Assembly: GCA_964528575.1 (NCBI GenBank)
Contig: CAZGTQ010000356.1
Coordinates: 1-33,592 of the forward strand
Reading direction: 5' to 3'
DNA length: 33,592 nt
Origin: CAZGTQ01 sp964528575
Lineage (GTDB): Bacteria > Planctomycetota > UBA1135 > GCA-002686595
Under the pieces are notes generated by a model. The model did not search any database and was not told the origin of the DNA. It saw only the letters and a list, made by a program, of their open reading frames with translations. Positions within the stretch are counted from its first letter, which is position 1, and each line of letters starts with the position of its first letter. A program made the translations under genes and the position numbers. This document shows positions 23,565 to 29,560 of the stretch, piece by piece.

Positions 23565-24964
23565 CCGAAGTACTCCTTGCCCGCCGCGACCTCTTCGGCC
23601 CTCGTGTCCGAGCCCTCGATCAGGGACTTGGCCACCCGCCGCCCCATCGCGATCGAGTGGTCCATGTTGTTGTAGCGGTAGAGCCCCTGCCGGCCGGTCG
23701 TGGTGAAGTTCGAGACGCCCTTCGCCGCCTTCTTCAGGACGTTCAAGTTCTCCTTGTACGTCAGGTCGTAGACCGGATACGCGTTCGGCAGGCGGTGGAT
23801 GTCGAGCGGCTTCGCCTTGCCCGGCTCGATCAGCCCGAGGCTGACGAGGTCGCGCTCGGCGATCTTCGCGCCCTCCTCGAGCGTCAGGTTCCAGTGCTCG
23901 TCGCCGACGTTGCACGTGATCTCGCAGCACACGGCGGTCTTGTCGCCGGGCGCGGACGTGTCGGAGAAGTTCTTGAACTCCGAGATGCGGTGGATCGTCA
24001 GGTGCTTCTCGGGCAGGTAGATCCAGTGGTCGGGCGAGATCGACGGCGCGTCGACGGAGAGGTAGACGAAGACGATGCCGAGGTAGCGCAGGCTGCCGAT
24101 CGCCTCGCGCACGGGCTCGTCGACCTCCGGGCGGAAGGCCTGGAGCGCGGCTCCGAGCGGAATCGTGTTGACGATGTGGTCGCAGTCGACGAAGCGCAGC
24201 TCGCCTTCCTTCGTCGTGTAGCCGACGCGCTTGGCGCGCCCATTCTCGATCTCGATCCGCGTGACCGGGCTCTCGAGCAGGATCTCGCCGCCCCGCTCAC
24301 GCACCTTCTCGCCGTACTTGCGCCCGAGCTGGCCGATGTTGCCGTGGCCCGGGTACCAGAACTGGCTGACGAGGCTGCGCACCTCGCCCTCGCGCGGGGG
24401 CCGGATCGTCTTCTTGATCGTGTCCCACAGGTTCGCCTGGCTGATCCGCTGGCTCGCCCAGTCCGCGCTGATCTCGGTGCACGGCATCTTCCACGCCTTG
24501 GACGTGTAGGTGCCGAAGAAGAGGTCGTAGAGCGTGCGTCCGAAGCGCTTGAGGACCCAGTTCTCGAAGTTGTCGTCGGGGATCTTGCGGAAGACCTGGT
24601 AGATGCGGATCCAGACGTAATCGAGGATCGCCTTCGTCAGGATCGTCGGCGGCAGGCTCGACAGGACGTTGGCGAGCTTGAGGGGGTAGTGGAAGAACTT
24701 GCCCTGCAGGTAGATCCGCGACATGCGCTCCCGCGTCACGACGTCGTCGTCGAGGATCTCGTAGATGTGCCGGATCAGCTCCTCGTCGCGGCTGTGGAAG
24801 CGGTGCGGGCCGTGATCGAGCCAGAATTCGCCCGTCTTCCAACTGGAGGCCATGCCGCCGCAGAAATCGGCCCTTTCGAGGACGGTGACACGATGACCGG
24901 CCTCGAGGAGCTCGAAGGCAGCCGAGAGCCCGGCCAGGCCGGCGCCCAGAACGACGACATGCAT
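23561..24964 (-). CDS. FAD-dependent oxidoreductase of polysaccharide loci (amine-oxidase/UDP-galactopyranose-mutase-like)
   Basis: 467 aa. It opens directly with the Rossmann dinucleotide motif VVVLGAGLAGLSAAFELLEAG and the ribose-binding Glu of VLERADFCGGMASS. LDHGPHRFHSRDEE near 49-62 matches the D-x-G-x-H-R-F/H-F segment of the COG1232-type oxidoreductases that resemble UDP-galactopyranose mutase and protoporphyrinogen oxidase. The C-terminal FAD loop is TTTGRQGLYRYNNMDHSIAM. There is no heme-biosynthesis neighbour, while methyltransferases and glycosyltransferases adjoin, so a sugar or lipid-linked substrate is more likely than protoporphyrinogen. It heads a tight three-gene operon with the two methyltransferases. 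The exact reaction is unknown. Confidence 0.85.
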   Translation of the reverse strand: MHVVVLGAGLAGLSAAFELLEAGHRVTVLERADFCGGMASSWKTGEFWLDHGPHRFHSRDEELIRHIYEILDDDVVTRERMSRIYLQGKFFHYPLKLANVLSSLPPTILTKAILDYVWIRIYQVFRKIPDDNFENWVLKRFGRTLYDLFFGTYTSKAWKMPCTEISADWASQRISQANLWDTIKKTIRPPREGEVRSLVSQFWYPGHGNIGQLGRKYGEKVRERGGEILLESPVTRIEIENGRAKRVGYTTKEGELRFVDCDHIVNTIPLGAALQAFRPEVDEPVREAIGSLRYLGIVFVYLSVDAPSISPDHWIYLPEKHLTIHRISEFKNFSDTSAPGDKTAVCCEITCNVGDEHWNLTLEEGAKIAERDLVSLGLIEPGKAKPLDIHRLPNAYPVYDLTYKENLNVLKKAAKGVSNFTTTGRQGLYRYNNMDHSIAMGRRVAKSLIEGSDTRAEEVAAGKEYFG

Positions 24965-24966
24965 CA

Positions 24967-25045
24967 GGGGGGAGTTCGAGTTGCGGGAGGCGGCGGGATC
25001 GGGGGCTCCCGCTCCGCCTCCGGGGGGACACCGCGTGAGGGGGGG
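24967..25045 (+). other. G-tract cluster in the leader of the FAD oxidoreductase gene
   Basis: Six runs of three or more G (24967-24972, 24985-24987, 24995-24997, 25001-25005, 25022-25027, 25039-25045) fall within 80 bases on the + strand. That is the template strand for the oxidoreductase operon, so the mRNA leader is C-rich. A G-quadruplex in DNA is possible. Confidence 0.4.
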
Positions 25046-25050
25046 CCTCC

Positions 25051-25079
25051 AGGATAGCGCGACGGGCCGCCCCCGTCAG
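25051..25079 (-). promoter_or_regulatory. Candidate promoter for the FAD oxidoreductase-methyltransferase operon
   Basis: On the - strand CTGACG (25079-25074) and TATCCT (25056-25051) are 17 bases apart, four of six matches to each sigma-70 consensus. The -35 overlaps the end of the histidine kinase gene. The predicted leader is about 80 bases. A perfect 6-bp hairpin (GACGGG 25061-25066, CCCGTC 25072-25077) lies in the spacer and could be an operator or a weak terminator. Confidence 0.45.
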
Positions 25080-26986
25080 CGCGAGCGCCGCGGACTGCCC
25101 TGATCGGCTCGCCGGAACGAGACCCTGAAGACGGCCCCGCCCCCCGGACGGCGGTGGACCGACGCGCGGCCGCCGACCGAGCGCGCGTGCAGATCGACCA
25201 GGTGCAGGCCCAGCCCCGTGCCCTTCGACGTCCGCGTCGCCTCGTTCCCGATGCGGTAGAACGCCTCGAAGACCTTCTCGGCCTCCTCCGGCGGCACGCC
25301 CGGCCCGCGGTCGGACACCTCGAGCACCGGGTGCCCGTCGTGCACGCGCGTCGACACGAGGATCGGCTCGGCGTCCGGGTCCTCGGGATCGACCGGCGCG
25401 TACTTGCGCGCGTTCTCGACCAGGTTGACGAGGATCCCCTCGACCGCCTCCGCGGTCAGCCAGACGCGCGGCAGCCCCGGCGCGAGTCGCAGCTCGAGGT
25501 CCGGCGGCTCGACGCCCGCCAGGAGCGCGTCGCCCGCGCGCCGCACGTGCTCGCCCAGGTCGAGCGCGAGCGGATCGACCGGCCCCGCGCTCAGCCGGCT
25601 CTTGGTCAGCACGCGCTCGACGAGCGTCCCGAGCCGGTCGGTCTCGCGCACGATGCGCCGGTAGTACTCGCGACGTTGCTCCTCGTCGTCGACCCAGCCC
25701 TCGAGGAGCATCTCCCCGTGCAGCCGGATGCCGGCGAGCGGCGTGCGCAGCTCGTGGGTCACGGCGGCGACGAAGTTCTGCGTGCGCCGCGCCTGCTCGA
25801 GCTCGCGGTTCACGCTCCGCAGGAGCAGGCCCATCCCCGTCGTCAGCGAGAGCACGAGCATCGCGGCGATCGCGAGGAAGCGCCACGCCTCGTCGTGGAA
25901 GCGCGCCTCGAGCGCGCGCGTGTCGATCGCGACCTCGAACGCGCCGTAGTCGGCCAGCGCGTCGCCCGCGGGCCCCGCCGGCGTCTCGAAGCGGAGCTCC
26001 GAGACGAGCGCGACGTGCGCGTGGTACTCGGTGCACCCCGTGCAGCTCACGGCGTCGCCGAACGGGAGGAAGCGCTCCGCCTCCCCGAGCACGTTGCTCG
26101 ACTCGTGGTAGGGGACCTCGTCGAACAGCCACTGGGGATCGAGGAAGAAGCCCTGGAGCAGCCCGAACCCGTTCGCGAGCGGCGCGAGGCAAGGCGCGAG
26201 CGGGAGCGGCGGGTCGAGCAGCACCGCGCGTCGCGTCGCGACGCAGCGCGGCGTCCCGTCGTCCTCGAGATAGAACTGCAGGTGGAACGGGCTGACGAGC
26301 ACGTCGACGCGCCGGTCGCGCATCGTGTCGACGTGCGCGCCGAGGCACTCGAGCCACCGCTCCTGCCCGCGGTGCACGGCGGCGACCGCGAGCGGGTAGC
26401 TCGTCGCTCCGTACGCGTGGCCGCGCGAGCCGGCGTCGACGTCGTCGCTCGCCGCCGCCGCGGACATGCGCGCGGTCATGCGCAGGAGCGGCTCCGCGAA
26501 CTGGCGGTCGACGAACGCGCGGGCCGCCGCGGCCAGGTGCACGCGCTCGGCGGTCGACGCTTCGCCGCCGAAGAACACCTCGACCGGCGCCTCGGCGCCG
26601 CGCGGATCGAGCCGGTCGAAACCGAACCACGCGAGGATCCCCGGCGGCGGCGCGATCTTGCGCAGCGGCGACGCCATGAGCGAGAGCGACTGCCCGCGCG
26701 GCTCCTCCGCCGTGAGCAGGTCCGCGTACTCGTAGAACCCGCGCTCGTTCTCGGCGGCCAGGAGCTGGTCGAGCCGGCTCTGGATCGCCGCGAGCAGCCG
26801 CGCGGCGGCGTCCTCGGCGCGGAAGGGAACCTGCGCCAGCTCGGCGCGGTGCTCGCGCTCGATCTGGCGCCAGGACAGTCCGCCGAGCACGAGCGTCGGC
26901 AGCACGAGCAGGACCGTGTAGAGGGCGAGCGCGGAGCGACGCGTGCGCGGCGCTCCCGCCGTCCTCGAGCGGCCTCTCGGGCTCAC
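25076..26986 (-). CDS. Membrane sensor histidine kinase without HAMP
   Basis: 636 aa from a GTG start. Membrane helices at about 18-37 and 368-390 enclose a sensor region of about 330 residues on the outside. It contains five cysteines (214, 248, 266, 315, 318), the last two as CTGC with His nearby (TEYHAH), and matches no sensor fold I recognise. The second helix leads almost directly into the DHp helix with H-box VTHELRTPL (His411), leaving too few residues for a HAMP domain. The ATP-binding domain is complete: N-box NLVENARKYA, G1 DRGPGVP, F-box EAFYRIG, G2 GTGLGLHL. The response regulator gene lies 37 bp upstream, making a two-gene cassette. The ligand is unknown; redox or metal sensing by the cysteines is a guess. 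Confidence 0.92.
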   Translation of the reverse strand: MSPRGRSRTAGAPRTRRSALALYTVLLVLPTLVLGGLSWRQIEREHRAELAQVPFRAEDAAARLLAAIQSRLDQLLAAENERGFYEYADLLTAEEPRGQSLSLMASPLRKIAPPPGILAWFGFDRLDPRGAEAPVEVFFGGEASTAERVHLAAAARAFVDRQFAEPLLRMTARMSAAAASDDVDAGSRGHAYGATSYPLAVAAVHRGQERWLECLGAHVDTMRDRRVDVLVSPFHLQFYLEDDGTPRCVATRRAVLLDPPLPLAPCLAPLANGFGLLQGFFLDPQWLFDEVPYHESSNVLGEAERFLPFGDAVSCTGCTEYHAHVALVSELRFETPAGPAGDALADYGAFEVAIDTRALEARFHDEAWRFLAIAAMLVLSLTTGMGLLLRSVNRELEQARRTQNFVAAVTHELRTPLAGIRLHGEMLLEGWVDDEEQRREYYRRIVRETDRLGTLVERVLTKSRLSAGPVDPLALDLGEHVRRAGDALLAGVEPPDLELRLAPGLPRVWLTAEAVEGILVNLVENARKYAPVDPEDPDAEPILVSTRVHDGHPVLEVSDRGPGVPPEEAEKVFEAFYRIGNEATRTSKGTGLGLHLVDLHARSVGGRASVHRRPGGGAVFRVSFRRADQGSPRRSR

Positions 26987-27023
26987 GCTGGATCTGCTGC
27001 GCGGACGCGCGCGTCGCTGCCCG

Positions 27024-27761
27024 TCAGTTGAACCACCGGTAGCCCTTGCCGCGCACCGTCTGGATCAACGTGGGCTTGGCGGGATCGGGCTCGACCTTGC
27101 GCCGCAGGCCGACGATGTGGATGTCGACGGTGCGCGTGGCGACGTTCGGGTTGCGGTAGTGCCACACGTCGAGCAACAGGTCCTCGCGCGTCACCACGCG
27201 GTCGTGGTTGCGCACGAGGTACTCGAGGATGTCGCCCTCGCGCGGCGTGAGCGGCACGACCTCCCCGTCGCGGTGCACCTCCAGCCGGGCCAGGTCGACC
27301 TTGATGTCGCCGGGCAGCTCCAGGTGCGGCGGCGGCGCCTTCTCCTGGTGCCGGCGGAACTGCGCGTCGACGCGCGCGACCAGCTCGGCGGGGGAGAACG
27401 GCTTGGACATGTAGTCGTCCGCGCCGAGCTCGAAGCCCTTGAGCACGTCGGTCTCGTCCGAGAGCGCCGTCAGGATGAGCACCCGGATCGCCTGGTTGCG
27501 GGCGCGCAGCTCGCGCAGGATGTCCAGCCCGTTGGTCCCCGGGAGCATCACGTCGAGCACGACCATGTCGTAGCGCTCGTTCGCGAGCTTCTGCCGGGCT
27601 GCGTCGCCGTCGAGCACCACGTCGGCGTCGTAGCCGGCGTGCCGCAAGGCGTCGCGGACGCCCAGCGCCAGGGTCTCTTCGTCCTCGACGACCAGAACGC
27701 GCGCCTGCTTCGAGGCGGGGGGTCGCGGAGAAGCGGACGGGCGTTCGCTGGTGTTGGTCAT
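27024..27761 (-). CDS. OmpR/PhoB-type response regulator
   Basis: 245 aa from the ATG at 27761, which has GAGGA three bases before it; an ATG at 27776 would add five residues and lacks a ribosome site. Receiver domain: acidic pair E26-D27, phosphoacceptor D70 in VVLDVMLPG, T98 in LILTAL and K120 in MSKPFS. The DNA-binding winged helix (about 150-245) shows LTPREGDILEYLVRN, RTVDIHIVGLRRKVE and the closing IQTVRGKGYRW. All signalling residues are present. It should be phosphorylated by the kinase encoded 37 bp downstream and regulate transcription, perhaps of the flanking glycan genes. The longer frame upstream of 27776 is not used. Confidence 0.94.
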   Translation of the reverse strand: MTNTSERPSASPRPPASKQARVLVVEDEETLALGVRDALRHAGYDADVVLDGDAARQKLANERYDMVVLDVMLPGTNGLDILRELRARNQAIRVLILTALSDETDVLKGFELGADDYMSKPFSPAELVARVDAQFRRHQEKAPPPHLELPGDIKVDLARLEVHRDGEVVPLTPREGDILEYLVRNHDRVVTREDLLLDVWHYRNPNVATRTVDIHIVGLRRKVEPDPAKPTLIQTVRGKGYRWFN

Positions 27762-27982
27762 GTTCCTCGTCAGCATGGGTCCGAGCACTTTCGTGAGGTG
27801 TCCGCTGGAGGCGTCCGCGGTCGGGGTGATTACCGAAGGAGCCCGAAGCGGTTCTCCGTGCACGGCCTCATGACGTTCTTTTTGCTCAACCGGTACAGAA
27901 TCGTGCGAAACCGCGCGCGCGGAAGCGCACGGCGGCCCCTGCCGGACCCCCTGCACCTGCCGCTCCTGGGGCCGCGCGCGGC
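27762..27982. other. Gene-free stretch between response regulator and glycosyltransferase
   Basis: About 220 bases without a gene. Around 27868-27905 it is clearly more AT-rich than its surroundings (TTCTTTTTGCTCAAC, + strand), which suits a promoter for the two-component cassette on the - strand. I found no pair of -35 and -10 boxes with good spacing and no terminator with a T tract. Confidence 0.4.
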
Positions 27983-28711
27983 TCAGCCCCGCAGCCGCTT
28001 ACGGCAGATCGTGCGAAACATACCCAACGCCGTGCGGGCGACCTTCGAGAGGGTCTCCGAGTGCTTCGACGCGCCACCCAGGCGCGCTCCGTAGTGGACC
28101 GGGATCTCGATCACCCGCATCCCCTGCCGGTAGGCCTCGCAGATCATCTCGGGGGAGAACTGCGGCCCGGTCTCGCTCGTTCCGGGGCCGATCTTGCGCC
28201 AGCTCTCGGTCCACAGCGCCCGGTACGTGCAGCCGACGTCGGTCAGGCGCGGCTCCTGGGGGAAGTACCAGAACAGCTCGAGGAGCTTCGCCATGAGCAC
28301 GTTGCCCCAGCGCAGCTTCGCGTCCATGTTCGCGCCCTGCTGGACCATCTGCTTGGTCGTGCGGGTGCCGAGCACCATGCTCGCGTCGGAGAGGTAGTGC
28401 AGCAGCTTCCACGCGTCGGCCGCGCGGAACGAGCCGTCGGCCTCGGTGATCACCACGATCCCGTCGCCCTCTTCGGCGGCGAGGTGGTCGAGCCCGGCCC
28501 GCAGCGCCGACCCGTAGCCGGGCTCCAGCTCGGAGAGCACCTCCGCTCCCGCGCCCCGGGCGAGCTCCGCCGTGCGGTCCTTCGAGTTGTTGTCGACGAC
28601 GAGCACCCGGTCGACGCACTCCTCGGCGGCGAACTCGGCGACGACCTCGGCGATCGTCTGCTCCTCGTCGTACGCGGGCACGAGGACGGTGACGGGGTGT
28701 CCCTGGAACAT
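27983..28711 (-). CDS. Family 2 glycosyltransferase (polyprenyl-phosphate sugar transferase-like)
   Basis: 242 aa, begun at the ATG giving MFQGHPVTVLVPAYDEEQ; the 39 upstream codons in frame are Arg-rich noise overlapping the promoter. GT-A signs: VPAYDEEQTIAEVV near 11-24, VLVVDNNSKDRTAEL at 37-51, GYGSALRAGLDHL, and the metal site as EADGS (the usual D-x-D begins with Glu here). A conserved GCTYRALW follows. The protein lacks C-terminal membrane helices, so it resembles the soluble Dpm1/polyprenyl-phosphate mannosyl- or glucosyltransferase type. A second enzyme of this type is 58 bp upstream. Donor and acceptor are unknown. Confidence 0.88.
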   Translation of the reverse strand: MFQGHPVTVLVPAYDEEQTIAEVVAEFAAEECVDRVLVVDNNSKDRTAELARGAGAEVLSELEPGYGSALRAGLDHLAAEEGDGIVVITEADGSFRAADAWKLLHYLSDASMVLGTRTTKQMVQQGANMDAKLRWGNVLMAKLLELFWYFPQEPRLTDVGCTYRALWTESWRKIGPGTSETGPQFSPEMICEAYRQGMRVIEIPVHYGARLGGASKHSETLSKVARTALGMFRTICRKRLRG

Positions 28712-28728
28712 GCTGGGGCGGCGGCGGG

Positions 28729-28737
28729 AGACTAGCA
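28729..28737 (-). promoter_or_regulatory. Extended -10 element upstream of the glycosyltransferase gene
   Basis: On the - strand TGCTAGTCT gives a TGn extension plus TAGTCT as -10, with 17 bases between it and the ATG at 28711. No clear -35 is present, as is usual for extended -10 promoters. A weak 5-bp GC hairpin (28745-28749 with 28758-28762) just upstream may end the preceding transcript. Confidence 0.4.
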
Positions 28738-28769
28738 CAAAGGCCCGGGCACGAGGCCCCGGCGGGCGC

Positions 28770-29495
28770 TCAGCGGTAGGCCCCGCGCGCGCGCCGCCAC
28801 GCGATCGCGAGCACGTCGCGCAGCGCACCGGCGACCGCCGATGCGATCCGCACCTTCGTGTCCTGGCCGTGGTGCCACGTGACGGGCACCTGCGCGATGC
28901 GGTAGCCGCGGGCTCGGGCGACGACGACGAGCTCGGCGTCGAAGGCCCAGCCGTCGAGCGTGCAGCGGCGGAAGATGTCGTGCGCCGCCTCGCGCCGGAA
29001 GGCCTTGAAGCCGCAGGTGAAGTCGGTCACGCCGGGCGCGAGCAGGAGCCGCGTCAGGAGCGTGAACCCCTTGCCGAGCGTCTCGCGCGGCCACGGTTGG
29101 CGGCGCACGATCGCCGCTCCGGGCGCGCGCCGGTTGCCGAGCACGATGTCGTTGCCCGCGTCGAGCGGCGCCGTGAGCCGGCCGAGCTCCTCGAGCGGCA
29201 CCGACAGGTCCGCGTCGAGGAACACGAGCCGGTCCGCGCGCGCCGCGAGCATGCCGGTCCGCACCGCCGCACCCTTGCCGCGGTTCACCGGATGGGTCTC
29301 GACGCGCAAGCGCGGCTCGCGCTGCGCCGCCGCGGCGAGGATCGACGGCGTCGCGTCTTGCGAGCCGTCGTCGACGACGACCAGCTCCCACGGCTCCCCC
29401 GTCGCGTCGAGCGCGCGCGCGAGCGCCTCCAGCGTTCCCGCCAGCACCTGGGCCTCGTCATAGACGGGCACGACGACGCCGAGCGGGACGGACAT
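28770..29495 (-). CDS. Family 2 glycosyltransferase (dolichyl-phosphate beta-glucosyltransferase-like)
   Basis: 241 aa. GT-A features are textbook: VVPVYDEAQVLAGTLEAL near 8-25, WELVVVDDGSQDATPSIL near 36-53, NRGKGAAVRTGMLAARADRL, and the metal-binding VFLDADLSVP. The later TDFTCGFKAFRREAA and GWAFDAELVVVARARGYRI and the closing TWHHGQDTKVRI match the Alg5/DPG-synthase group that charges polyprenyl phosphate with a hexose. It probably makes a lipid-linked sugar donor used by membrane glycosyltransferases such as the divergent YfhO-like protein; that link is inference from context. It starts at an ATG 8 bases from a -10-like box, so the mRNA may be leaderless. Confidence 0.9.
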   Translation of the reverse strand: MSVPLGVVVPVYDEAQVLAGTLEALARALDATGEPWELVVVDDGSQDATPSILAAAAQREPRLRVETHPVNRGKGAAVRTGMLAARADRLVFLDADLSVPLEELGRLTAPLDAGNDIVLGNRRAPGAAIVRRQPWPRETLGKGFTLLTRLLLAPGVTDFTCGFKAFRREAAHDIFRRCTLDGWAFDAELVVVARARGYRIAQVPVTWHHGQDTKVRIASAVAGALRDVLAIAWRRARGAYR

Positions 29496-29503
29496 GCGGC
29501 GAC

Positions 29504-29509
29504 ATCCTA
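29504..29509 (-). promoter_or_regulatory. -10-like element, probably leaderless (glycosyltransferase side)
   Basis: On the - strand TAGGAT ends 8 bases before the ATG at 29495, placing the expected transcript start at the start codon. No good -35 is seen. Confidence 0.4.
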
Positions 29510-29544
29510 ACGGCCGAGGCCGCGCGATCCGCGCGAGGAGCGAC

Positions 29545-29550
29545 TAGACT
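29545..29550 (+). promoter_or_regulatory. -10-like element, probably leaderless (YfhO-like side)
   Basis: TAGACT ends 10 bases before the ATG at 29561. A GAGGAG at 29535-29540 looks like a ribosome site but lies upstream of the -10 box and about 20 bases from the ATG, so it would not be in the message. Confidence 0.4.
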
Positions 29551-29560
29551 CCCCGGCTCG

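Noticed and set aside
26019..26050. CTGC motif in the kinase sensor as a c-type heme site
   Set aside because: Heme attachment needs CxxCH. Here Thr follows the second Cys and the nearest His is three residues further on.
27900..28019. 12-bp direct repeat ATCGTGCGAAAC at 27900-27911 and 28008-28019
   Set aside because: The second copy lies in the last codons of a glycosyltransferase gene. There are only two copies and no inverted symmetry, so chance is the simplest explanation.
28712..28828. N-terminal extension of the glycosyltransferase up to 28828
   Set aside because: The 39 extra residues are Arg/Gly-rich without fold features, run into the preceding gene, and cover the extended -10 element. 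ATG 28711 starts right at the GT-A strand.
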